From Pseudovibrio exalbescens (GTDB lineage Bacteria > Pseudomonadota > Alphaproteobacteria > Rhizobiales > Stappiaceae), in NCBI RefSeq assembly GCF_028737195.1, contig NZ_JAQZAJ010000001.1, forward strand, positions 496,001 through 560,000: a stretch of DNA of 64,000 nucleotides. The letters are read 5' to 3'. Below, piece after piece: positions 56,685-64,000 of the stretch. Position 1 is the stretch's first letter. Every line of letters starts with the position of its first letter. Under the pieces are notes generated by a model. That model saw only the letters and a list, made by a program, of their open reading frames with translations, searched no databases and had not been told where the DNA came from. The position numbers and the translations under genes were made by a program.

Positions 56685-57115
56685 TGCGTTCTCTCTGTTT
56701 TTGTTGTTGTCGAGCGCATCTCACGGTCATCCAAGAAGGCTTAGTGACCGTCTGTTACGATAGTGACCGAGAAGCACAGTCTGCTTCCAATCCGAATTCG
56801 TTGCAAGTCCATCAGGCGAAGGCTCGAGAAACGATCAGCCAGACTTGGTGCGCACATGAGAGATCAAAACTATGATCCGCGAATGCCATAGAGCGCCGTC
56901 GCAGCAACACATTTGTAAGGAGAGCAAAGTCTTGTTTGAGAGGCAGAAAAGGCAATTCTGGTACAGCAAGAGTGGACCAACAACCGATCAGCCCTCGCTA
57001 AATCCATATTTCGCATAAGCTAGATTATGGAACCTAAGCATATCATAAGGATATCTGAGCTCTCATTGTGCCTGGGATTGAGCTTACGAGGATAACACTC
57101 TTTGAAGCCGTCATA
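56685..57115. other. Intergenic region upstream of the His-rich gene
   Basis: About 430 bases with no credible gene lie between the His-rich gene and the 3' end of the hydrolase gene. The bases near 56690-56760 should contain the promoter of the His-rich gene. AGTGACCG occurs twice (near 56743 and 56762). The remainder is moderately AT-rich, with no terminator or RNA that I can recognise. Confidence 0.4.
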
Positions 57116-57925
57116 CTACGGCGCCAACAGACTGGACATGAGCCAACTGTCAGGATCACACAAATCATCGATCACCGTGAAATGGTTCTTGCCGATTGCT
57201 TCGTGCTTGGACACGGTCATATCAAAACCACGCCACACTTCGTATAGCGCCGCATTCTGACGACGGAACTCATAGAGCTCATCGGCACCCACCCAACACA
57301 TCAAGGATGAGCCTTCGACTGGGTCGCACAATATGGGGCTCTCAGATCGGGCGTCCTCAGGGCTCAAGCCCAGGACCTCGTTCATTTGCGTCTTGAGCAA
57401 CGGCCTGAGGTCCTGAACGCCGCTAATGGAAACCACTCTGCGAAGCCGTGCTGAAACGTCATCGGACAGTTTTACATCCTTACACAACAAACGGCTGACC
57501 AAATGTCCACCTGCTGAGTGTCCAGCCACGTAAATGGGTCCATTTACCTTGCGGGCGGCAGCTTCCAAAGCCATGACAATTTCGGCAGTAATTTCAGAGA
57601 TGCGCGCTTGCGGACACAAGGTGTAACTGGGCAAAACCGCAGTAAACCCGCGTTTTACAGCCCCTTGCGCCACGTGACTGAACGCGTTTTTGTCAAGCGC
57701 CTTCCAGTAGCCGCCATGGACATAAAAGAACAGTCCTCGCGCCTTGTGCTCAGGTCGGAACAGATCAAAGCGATGGCGCTCTCCTGGGCCATACGGACAA
57801 TCCGCAGATGTATTGGCGGTTGCCTTGAACTCGATTGCCATGGCTTGCCGCTGGGCAAAATAGGCGTCGACTTCCGGAAATGCGCCGCTGTTATCGTAGG
57901 CCTTATCCCAATCTCGCACGGTCAT
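57116..57925 (-). CDS. Alpha/beta hydrolase, kynurenine-formamidase-like esterase
   Basis: This 269-residue enzyme shows the oxyanion-hole motif HGGYW (70-74) and the nucleophile elbow GHSAGG (135-140, Ser137). A likely catalytic His lies in GKNHFTVIDDL near residue 250. Both HGGYW and the HF motif are typical of arylformamidases, but esterases of the same fold look alike. It lies 74 bases downstream of a MarR gene on the same strand, which suggests regulated breakdown of a small aromatic ester or amide. Substrate unknown. Confidence 0.8.
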   Translation of the reverse strand: MTVRDWDKAYDNSGAFPEVDAYFAQRQAMAIEFKATANTSADCPYGPGERHRFDLFRPEHKARGLFFYVHGGYWKALDKNAFSHVAQGAVKRGFTAVLPSYTLCPQARISEITAEIVMALEAAARKVNGPIYVAGHSAGGHLVSRLLCKDVKLSDDVSARLRRVVSISGVQDLRPLLKTQMNEVLGLSPEDARSESPILCDPVEGSSLMCWVGADELYEFRRQNAALYEVWRGFDMTVSKHEAIGKNHFTVIDDLCDPDSWLMSSLLAP

Positions 57926-57999
57926 CCTATCAACTCCCGAAAATGTTCACGTTTTGTCTGTGCCATCATCTGGGGTTGCTGTCAACGCGCTTGAGCTAC

Positions 58000-58464
58000 C
58001 TAGGATATCGATCTCAGGGTCTTGTTGAGGAACTCGGTTTCTGCCCCATCAAAGCAACCAAGCAGTTCGTCCACCCAGCATTCATAGTGGGCAGAAATGA
58101 TCTCATAGCTTCTGCGGCCTTCTGCTGTGAGACGCACCAGATGCGTACGTTTATCTCCATCACGTGAGCGCCTTTCAGCCAAACCGTTGCTAACCAGCCG
58201 CTCCACGATGCCAGTAACGTTGCCATTGGAGACCATCAGGCTCCTGGAGAGCTGAGACATCAAAAGCCCCTCCGGCTCCTCATAGAGAGCGGCCAAAACG
58301 TCATAGCGCGGCAATGTTACGTCTGCGAAATGAATTCGCATGCGTTCACGCAGTTCAGCTTCAATGCGCGCACTTGCACGCGACAGGCCAGACCAGAGCC
58401 GTAGGCGTTCATGTTTCAATTTCTGTTGGTCCAGAGACTGACCGGCAACGTGGTTCTCTCTCAT
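58000..58464 (-). CDS. MarR family transcriptional regulator
   Basis: This 154-residue winged helix-turn-helix protein has PRYDVLAALYEEPEGLLMSQ, LSRSLMVSNGNVTGIVERLV and the wing RRSRDGDKRTHLVRLTAEGR, all typical of MarR. Its ATG at 58464 has GAAGGGAGA upstream; a longer frame starts at 58512. A perfect TTGCAT/ATGCAA palindrome lies about 60 bases upstream and may be its own operator. It is followed by the alpha/beta hydrolase gene, its probable target. Confidence 0.88.
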   Translation of the reverse strand: MRENHVAGQSLDQQKLKHERLRLWSGLSRASARIEAELRERMRIHFADVTLPRYDVLAALYEEPEGLLMSQLSRSLMVSNGNVTGIVERLVSNGLAERRSRDGDKRTHLVRLTAEGRRSYEIISAHYECWVDELLGCFDGAETEFLNKTLRSIS

Positions 58465-59151
58465 GGTCTCCCTTCCGAGGGGCAAATTCAGCCCCAAGAC
58501 CCCAATGGGCATTTATTTCAAAAATTGCATGAATAATGCAAATATAAAATCAATTATGGCCATTAGGATAGCCAAAATTTGCGCAACCGCTGCGCACATG
58601 GCGCCCATCAACAAGTAATGATCTCCTTGCGGCATCATCGGTTTTGCAGAGGTTGGAAAGCGAAAACCCTGAACTGCCTTTCTAAATCACCGAAAACATG
58701 TAGGTATTAGTCGCTGAACGTGCCATTCAAACGCTCCCCAAAACATAATCAATAATCGATTCTTGTTTCGGAATATTCTCAGGGTCATCCTCCGGGTTCA
58801 CCCAAAGGAATCAGCAGTTTGTCACTGGCAGAAGCGGGAGATTTTATCATCACAAAATTCATTTCGAATACGGTATGATGTGAGCTGAAAATCGTTTGAC
58901 GGAACCCTCAAAGCCCATAGATGCAACGAGCATGTGTTTGATCTGATGCGTTGATTAGACGCCTATATAAATGCGCTTGGTTTTTGTTGCATTCGACGTA
59001 AATCGCAGACGCGACTCACGGCTTTCTGACTGGCAGAGGCGCAAATAATGGTCAGAACGTCGTTTTCCGGCAGTTGGACAGATGATCCTGTGCGTTTTTG
59101 AAAGCCGCCTCAAGATTTCTTCAAATTCATCTATATTTTTTAGCGTATCGC
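58465..59151. other. Intergenic region upstream of the MarR gene
   Basis: About 690 bases carry no credible gene. The left end holds the MarR promoter and its palindrome. The middle part (about 58530-58570 and 58850-58880) is AT-rich. No terminator, tRNA or recognised RNA is visible. The right end abuts the 3' end of the MBL-fold gene. Confidence 0.45.
58525..58541. promoter_or_regulatory. Candidate MarR operator
   Basis: The palindrome TTGCAT-GAATA-ATGCAA (17 bases) lies in an AT-rich stretch 61 bases before the MarR start. The arms resemble operators of MarR regulators of aromatic breakdown. No clear -10/-35 pair could be read, so promoter placement is open. Confidence 0.5.
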
Positions 59152-59961
59152 CTAGCTGATGTCCTGATAAAGGGTCATGCCGTCAAATGCGGGCTCCACC
59201 CCCTCGGGGACCTCTGCCGATAGCGCGTTGTAGTCCAGATCGCAGTGCAGATTGGTCAGGACTGTATGCCGTGGCGCGAACCGTGCTGACCATCTCAGCG
59301 CGTCTTCCACGTTGAAATGCGACTGGTGCGGCTTGTGACGCAGCGCATCGATGATCCAGATGTTCAAGCCCTCCAGCGCGCTGAAGGCGGCCTCGGGAAT
59401 GTCGTTGACATCCGGCGAATAGGCCAGATCACCAAACCGGAACCCGAGAGCGGTGATATCGCCATGTTGAAGCCGGAATGGGAGTGCCTGGATTGAACCA
59501 CCCTTCCCTTCGACAACGATGGGCTCGCCCTCCGTTATGCGGTGCTCCTCAAGAATGGGCGGATATCCGGAACCGGGAGGTGTTGTAAAGCAGTACTCAA
59601 ACGCGGTGCGCACCCGGTTGGAGGTTGGTTCATCCATGTGAACGGGTACGCGTGCGCGCTGCATCAGTGCAAAGAAGCGAAGATCGTCAATGCCATGAAT
59701 GTGGTCTGCATGCGGATGTGTGTAGAGCACCGCATCCAGCGCCTTCACATCCGCGGATATCATTTGTTCCCGCAGATCAGCGCCCGTGTCCACGACCAAG
59801 GTAGTGCGGCCGGTCTGCGAGATGCGCTCCACCAGCAATGAACATCTGCGCCGGCGGTTCTTTGGCTCCAGTGGGTCGCATGCGCCCCAATCCCCGCCAA
59901 TGCGCGGCACGCCGGTTGAGGATCCGCATCCAAGTATCGTGAATTTCAGCTGATCGGCCAT
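59152..59961 (-). CDS. MBL-fold metal-dependent hydrolase (PhnP-like)
   Basis: This 269-residue metallo-beta-lactamase-fold protein has ILGCGSSTGVPRIGG at the N terminus, the metal-binding THPHADHIHGIDDLR motif, and LVDTGADLREQMIS. The group includes PhnP phosphodiesterases; the substrate here is not known. It follows tatD by eight bases. The tatD-MBL pair after metG is a conserved arrangement in alphaproteobacteria. Confidence 0.9.
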   Translation of the reverse strand: MADQLKFTILGCGSSTGVPRIGGDWGACDPLEPKNRRRRCSLLVERISQTGRTTLVVDTGADLREQMISADVKALDAVLYTHPHADHIHGIDDLRFFALMQRARVPVHMDEPTSNRVRTAFEYCFTTPPGSGYPPILEEHRITEGEPIVVEGKGGSIQALPFRLQHGDITALGFRFGDLAYSPDVNDIPEAAFSALEGLNIWIIDALRHKPHQSHFNVEDALRWSARFAPRHTVLTNLHCDLDYNALSAEVPEGVEPAFDGMTLYQDIS

Positions 59962-59969
59962 ATGGAGTT

Positions 59970-60770
59970 TTATCCTTCAGAGCGAATGTGAAGCTCCTGA
60001 GGCACCTTCGAGAAGAGCTTAAAGAAATTATCGGTTGTTTGGGTCGCCATGGTTTCCTCAGAGACACCATGGACCTGCGCCAAAATCTTGTTGGTGTGGG
60101 CAACATAAGCTGGCTCGTTGCGCTTGCCGCGCCACGGCTGCGGCGCCAGATACGGTGCGTCGGTTTCAACGAGCAACCGATCCATCGGCAGGTCAGCAAC
60201 GATCTCACGCAGTTCCTCAGACCTCTTGAAGGTCAGAATACCGGAGAGCGAGTAATAGGCACCCAGATCCTTTGCACGCATCGCCAGCTCACGGCCAGAG
60301 GAGAAGCAGTGCAGCAGGAACTTGAACGCCCCCTTCCCCATTTCCTCTTCCAGGATGCGCGCCATGTCCTCGTCCGCGTCGCGGGTATGAATGGCAAGTG
60401 GCAATCCGGTCTCGCGGGCAACGGCAATGTGCCGTCGAAACACGGTCTGCTGTTCATCACGCGGAGAGTTGTCGTAGTAGTAATCGAGACCCGCCTCACC
60501 GATCGCGATCACCTTCGGCTCCGCGCTCAGTTTCAAGATCTCGTCGGCGCTCACATCGATCTCTTCTGCGGCGTTGTGGGGGTGCGTGCCCACCGAACAG
60601 AAGACCGACGCATAATTATTCGCAATCTCACGAATTTGTTCAAACCGACGCACGCGCGTGCAAATGGTGACCATCAGCTTTACATCAGCTTCATGGGCGC
60701 GCGTGATTATCTCATCGCGTTCTTCGGCAAAGTCCGGAAAGTCCAAATGGCAATGGCTGTCGATCAGCAT
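59970..60770 (-). CDS. tatD: TatD family DNase/metal-dependent hydrolase
   Basis: This 266-residue TIM-barrel hydrolase has the metal ligands of TatD: DSHCHLDFPDF at the start, VGTHPHNA, GEAGLDYYY, LPLAIHTRDADED, LLHCFSSGREL and LLVETDAPYLAP at the end. TatD proteins are 3'-5' exonucleases or D-aminoacyl hydrolases of broad role. It lies upstream of the MBL gene and downstream of metG. A terminator after metG suggests its own promoter. Confidence 0.94.
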   Translation of the reverse strand: MLIDSHCHLDFPDFAEERDEIITRAHEADVKLMVTICTRVRRFEQIREIANNYASVFCSVGTHPHNAAEEIDVSADEILKLSAEPKVIAIGEAGLDYYYDNSPRDEQQTVFRRHIAVARETGLPLAIHTRDADEDMARILEEEMGKGAFKFLLHCFSSGRELAMRAKDLGAYYSLSGILTFKRSEELREIVADLPMDRLLVETDAPYLAPQPWRGKRNEPAYVAHTNKILAQVHGVSEETMATQTTDNFFKLFSKVPQELHIRSEG

Positions 60771-60854
60771 GGTCGAAGTCGAGTCCTATCAATTCCAAGG
60801 CCCATATGCGCCGAAATGCGCGCAGTTTCCAGAGGCCCATCCGTGTTTACACGC

Positions 60855-60880
60855 AAAAAAGGGGTGTCGGAACACCCCTT
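60855..60880 (-). terminator. Terminator after metG
   Basis: The 7-bp stem GGGGTGT/ACACCCC with a CGGA loop has a run of six A on the plus strand, which reads as a U-tract on the minus strand. It lies about 30 bases beyond the metG stop and ends that transcript before tatD. Confidence 0.85.
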
Positions 60881-60907
60881 CAATAGTTGCAGGAACCCAA
60901 AGGGCGA

Positions 60908-62461
60908 TTACTCTGCAGTTTCCGGTTCCACATAGCGTGGGAACACGCCCTGTGGCTTTGGCAGCTCCTTGCCCGGCGCCAGACGGCCCTGCGCACCTAG
61001 CTTGTCAAACTGACGTTCATCTTCAGAAAGAACGAGCAAATCCAATAGCTTGGAAGCTGAGCCCGGCATCACAGGCTGAGCCAGAATACCCACCTGGCGG
61101 ATGATTTCAGCCGTTACATAGAGCACGGTTGCCATGCGCTCAGGGTCGGTTTTCTTCAGTGCCCAAGGTTCTTGAGAGGCGAAGTAGCGGTTCGCTTCAC
61201 CCACAGTTGCCCACACGCAGCCAAGCGCCTGATGGATTTCCTGACGCGCCATGGCAGCACGGCAAGTCTCAAGCATCGCATCGGCCTGATCCAGAATGGC
61301 TTTGTCAGCCTCTTGCAGTTCGCCAGGTTGCGGCAGCTTCGCCGCACAATTCTTGTGAATCATGGAGAGAGAGCGCTGCGCCAAGTTACCGAGATCATTG
61401 GCCAAATCCGCATTGATGCGATTGACCATGGCCTCATGATTGTAGTTGCCGTCCTGTCCGAATGGTACTTCACGCAGGAAGAAGTAACGGATCTGATCCA
61501 GCCCGTAGTTCTCCACCAGATCAGCTGGAGCGATCACGTTGCCCAATGACTTGGACATCTTCTCACCAGAGTTGAACAGGAAGCCGTGAGCGAACACGCG
61601 GTTCGGCACAGGAACACCGGCGGACATGAGGAAAGCCGGCCAGTAGACAGCATGAAAACGAATGATGTCCTTGCCGATGATGTGAACATTGGCAGGCCAG
61701 AACTTGTCCATCATGCCATCCATCTCAGGATAGCCGAGCGCCGTGATGTAGTTGGTCAGGGCGTCAACCCACACGTACATAACGTGTTTTTCGTCACCGG
61801 GAACCGGGATACCCCAATCAAACGTGGTGCGCGAAATAGAAAGGTCCTTCAAGCCCCCCTTGACGAAGCTCATCACTTCGTTCCGGCGTGTAGATGGGCC
61901 GATGAAGTCTGGCTGGCTTTCATAAAGCTCGATGAGCTTGTCCTGATAGGCGGAGAGACGGAAGAAATAGCTTTCTTCTTCCACCCACTCAACAGGTGTT
62001 CCCTGCGGGCCATAGCGCACGCCATCTTCGCGCAGTTCCGTTTCGCCTTCCTGATAATAGGCTTCATCGCGCACGGAGTACCAACCGGCGTAGCTATCCT
62101 TGTAGATGTCGCCGTTTTCCTGCATTTTCAACCAGATAGCCTTGCTGGCCTCGTAGTGGCGCGGCTCATTTGTCTGGATGAAATCGTCGTTGGAACACCC
62201 CAGAACCTCGACCATTTCGCGGAAGCGCTTGGAGTTCATATCAGCGAGATCGGAGGGTGACATGCCTTCCTTGACGGCGGTCTGAAGCATCTTCTGGCCA
62301 TGTACATCGGTACCGGTCAGAAAGTGTACTTCACGGCCGTCCAGTCTCTGGAATCGGGCCAGCACGTCAGTTGCGATTGCCTCATAGGCGTGGCCGATGT
62401 GCGGCGCGCCATTGGGGTAGGAAATCGCTGTCGTAATATAGAAAGGCGATTTATCTGTCAT
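60908..62461 (-). CDS. metG: Methionine--tRNA ligase
   Basis: This 517-residue enzyme charges tRNA-Met. The class I motifs are PHIGHAY (HIGH) near the start and [10 protein letters not shown] (KMSKS). Other marks are [29 protein letters not shown] and [15 protein letters not shown]. There is no C-terminal tRNA-binding domain, so it is the shorter type. I chose the ATG at 62461 because the conserved N terminus ([20 protein letters not shown]) begins there; the longer frame adds 13 residues. Confidence 0.97.
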   Translation of the reverse strand: MTDKSPFYITTAISYPNGAPHIGHAYEAIATDVLARFQRLDGREVHFLTGTDVHGQKMLQTAVKEGMSPSDLADMNSKRFREMVEVLGCSNDDFIQTNEPRHYEASKAIWLKMQENGDIYKDSYAGWYSVRDEAYYQEGETELREDGVRYGPQGTPVEWVEEESYFFRLSAYQDKLIELYESQPDFIGPSTRRNEVMSFVKGGLKDLSISRTTFDWGIPVPGDEKHVMYVWVDALTNYITALGYPEMDGMMDKFWPANVHIIGKDIIRFHAVYWPAFLMSAGVPVPNRVFAHGFLFNSGEKMSKSLGNVIAPADLVENYGLDQIRYFFLREVPFGQDGNYNHEAMVNRINADLANDLGNLAQRSLSMIHKNCAAKLPQPGELQEADKAILDQADAMLETCRAAMARQEIHQALGCVWATVGEANRYFASQEPWALKKTDPERMATVLYVTAEIIRQVGILAQPVMPGSASKLLDLLVLSEDERQFDKLGAQGRLAPGKELPKPQGVFPRYVEPETAE

Positions 62462-62563
62462 GTTGTTCGATCGATCTCGAAGGGTTGGATCGTAAGGCAC
62501 TAAAAGCTCCCGCGTTTCAGACGGAAGCCTTCGACGAGGGATTGACCGGCGTGCAGAAGCGGG

Positions 62564-63622
62564 TCAGCCCCGCAGGTCCTTCAGGAAGTTGAGGACAACC
62601 TGCTTACGATCAAGGTTCAAAGCATCAGCAGCTGCAGCCGCTTGGCCCACCTTTTCCCACACCTCGGCCCACCTGACAAGAGAGCGTGCCCCGTGTTGCG
62701 CATCTTTCCGGACCTGTTCCGATAGAAAACTGCGAGCCAAATCAAGGAAGGTAGCCCAGGCATCGTCAGCTCCCCGGCTTGCAACCAGATCTGCAAACCG
62801 GTGCCCTTCACTCATGTCCACATGCGGTAAAGAAGAGACTAGCTGGAAGAACCTTGTTGCCACCTCTTGCCCCTCACCGCCAATGGCCAGCATGGCGTGC
62901 CGCGGACTGCCATCGGCCATTGCCATCAGTGCCTCTGAGTAGGTTTCGCCGGAATCTGGCGGAAAACCGAAGGTATGGAGCGCTCCATACATCTCCTGAT
63001 TTTCAAGGCGGCGCAGTTCCAGACGACGGCAACGGGACCTGATTGTTGGCAGCAACCGGCCCGGATTGTGGGAGAGCACCAGAAACAGACAGCGTTCCGG
63101 CGGCTCCTCCAGCACCTTCAACAGGGCATTGGCCGCGCTTGCATTCATGTCGTCGGCCGCATCGACGATGCAGATGCGCCATGTGCCACCTGCAGAGGTA
63201 GAACCGAAGAAAGATACGGTTCGCCGCACCTCATCAACAGGTAGCTCTTTCTTGAAACGCTTGCCTTTTTCGTCCCATGGACGCTTCAGGTGCAGCAGGT
63301 CCGCGTGAGATGCGGCTGCGATCATTCGGGCAGCATGGCTGTCCTCAGGCACGGCCAACGAGGTAGCCTGCGCCACTTCAGGAGCATTTCGGTCCGGATG
63401 TGTCAGCACAAAGCGGGCAAAGCGGAATGCAAGGGTTGCCTTGCCTACGCCTTTGGGACCACCCAGTATCCACGCATGATGCATGCGCGTGGAGCGGTAG
63501 GCATCCAGAAGCTCCTGTTCCGCCTCTTTGTGGCCGAACAGATGGCCATGCTCACGGGGAAGCGGCACGCCATCGATTGAATCGAGAATGGGAATTTCTT
63601 GTATTGCGGGCGCTCTAGCCAT
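62564..63622 (-). CDS. holB: DNA polymerase III subunit delta'
   Basis: This 352-residue clamp-loader subunit has an AAA+ fold. The P-loop reads GPKGVGKATLAFRFARF, and other marks are ICIVDAADDMNASAANALLK, VLEEPPERCLFLVLSHNP and TIRSRCRRLELRRL (SRC motif). The Zn-binding Cys cluster of E. coli delta' is absent, as often in alphaproteobacteria. It helps load the beta clamp. The start overlaps the end of tmk by eight bases, and metG follows with a 102-base gap. Confidence 0.92.
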   Translation of the reverse strand: MARAPAIQEIPILDSIDGVPLPREHGHLFGHKEAEQELLDAYRSTRMHHAWILGGPKGVGKATLAFRFARFVLTHPDRNAPEVAQATSLAVPEDSHAARMIAAASHADLLHLKRPWDEKGKRFKKELPVDEVRRTVSFFGSTSAGGTWRICIVDAADDMNASAANALLKVLEEPPERCLFLVLSHNPGRLLPTIRSRCRRLELRRLENQEMYGALHTFGFPPDSGETYSEALMAMADGSPRHAMLAIGGEGQEVATRFFQLVSSLPHVDMSEGHRFADLVASRGADDAWATFLDLARSFLSEQVRKDAQHGARSLVRWAEVWEKVGQAAAAADALNLDRKQVVLNFLKDLRG

Positions 63623-64000
63623 TTTCTGCGGCTCCCTGCGCCTCGCCTGCTGGCGTCTTTGCCTTCAAGAAACGGTCTTCTACCGCCTGCCAGATGGCCT
63701 GCTCTACCGCGTCCAAGGATTGACTGCCGTCAATCACCACAAACCGGTGTGCGGCATTTTCCGCAATCTTCAGAAACAGTTGTCGGCGGCGCTCATGGGT
63801 TTCAATCGTATCCTGCTCAAACCGGTCTGGAGCATGCTCTGCGCCTTTTTCCGAGCGCTGGGTAACGCGCGCAAGCCCCACCTCGGTGGGCACGTCAATG
63901 AGAAGGGTCATATCCGGCTCATGGCCATCAATAGCAACTTCCTGTAGCTGGTCGATCAGCGCATCAGATACCCCAGCCTCGCCCTGATAAACGCGAGATG
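63615..64000 (-). CDS. tmk: Thymidylate kinase, partial
   Basis: The C-terminal part of dTMP kinase runs off the right edge. Visible marks are VYQGEAGVSDALIDQ, then EPDMTLLIDVPTEVGLARV, where the DVP triad occurs, and the LID-like RFEQDTIETHERRRQLFLKI. The N-terminal P-loop and start are outside the window. It converts dTMP to dTDP. The overlap with holB (stop at 63615-63617, holB ATG at 63620-63622) shows the standard tmk-holB operon. Confidence 0.93.
   Translation of the reverse strand, partial: SRVYQGEAGVSDALIDQLQEVAIDGHEPDMTLLIDVPTEVGLARVTQRSEKGAEHAPDRFEQDTIETHERRRQLFLKIAENAAHRFVVIDGSQSLDAVEQAIWQAVEDRFLKAKTPAGEAQGAAENG

Noticed and set aside
59988-60935. 315-residue open frame on plus opposite tatD
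   Set aside because: tatD on the minus strand has all metal-binding motifs; the plus frame has none.

Overview
The window reads as chromosomal DNA of an alphaproteobacterium of the Hyphomicrobiales (Rhizobiales), most like the marine Stappiaceae (for example Pseudovibrio or Labrenzia types). The evidence is indirect: the double cold-shock-domain protein, the order gyrA-coaD-two cyclophilins-queA-tgt, the fused cysNC, an IalB-family protein, a phosphatidylcholine synthase, a malyl-CoA lyase and the tmk-holB-metG-tatD-MBL block. Genus is inference only. There is no prophage, insertion sequence, CRISPR array, rRNA or recognisable tRNA in the window.

Region 1-22 kb is mostly housekeeping. It holds a broken-off glyoxalase I, a cold shock protein, a DUF192 protein, galE, a MarC-type membrane protein, gyrA, coaD, two tandem cyclophilins, the queuosine pair queA/tgt, a sugar-nucleotide group (UDP-sugar dehydrogenase, uronate epimerase, galU), sulfate activation (cysQ, cysD, cysNC), kdsA and eno. 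The tgt product appears to have lost three of its four zinc ligands.

Region 22-36 kb holds a four-gene minus-strand operon: a YejA-like peptide-binding protein, a degenerate acyl-adenylate-forming enzyme, a degenerate REC-REC-GGDEF protein and a FrnE/DsbA-like oxidoreductase. The two degenerate proteins side by side are one of the best candidates for something undescribed. After them come ialB, hspQ, a malyl-CoA lyase, an LpxL-type acyltransferase, an AEC transporter, a UbiH-type hydroxylase, a DUF2182 membrane protein and pcs.

Region 35.7-54.1 kb is a long plus-strand purine salvage and breakdown cluster: quinone oxidoreductase, LysR regulator, FMN protein, hydroxyisourate hydrolase (uraH), xanthine dehydrogenase xdhABC, a BMP-family purine or nucleoside ABC transporter (one ATPase, two permeases, two tandem binding proteins), the respiratory urate hydroxylase PuuD, OHCU decarboxylase (uraD), an allantoate amidohydrolase-like enzyme and an unassigned M20 hydrolase. 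Together they would import a purine or nucleoside, oxidise hypoxanthine/xanthine to urate, open the ring to allantoin and release nitrogen. Allantoinase is missing here. The 5' leader of uraH carries three nested inverted repeats, and stable stem-loops flank the second binding-protein gene.

Region 54.1-59.1 kb is accessory-looking, sparse and in part AT-rich. It contains an orphan, membrane-anchored FlhB/YscU C-terminal-like domain with an altered autocleavage motif, a NemR-like TetR regulator behind a promoter with two palindromic boxes, a histidine-rich protein built of two 29-residue repeats, and a MarR regulator with an alpha/beta hydrolase. Region 59.1-64 kb returns to core genes on the minus strand: MBL hydrolase, tatD, metG, holB and the 3' part of tmk.
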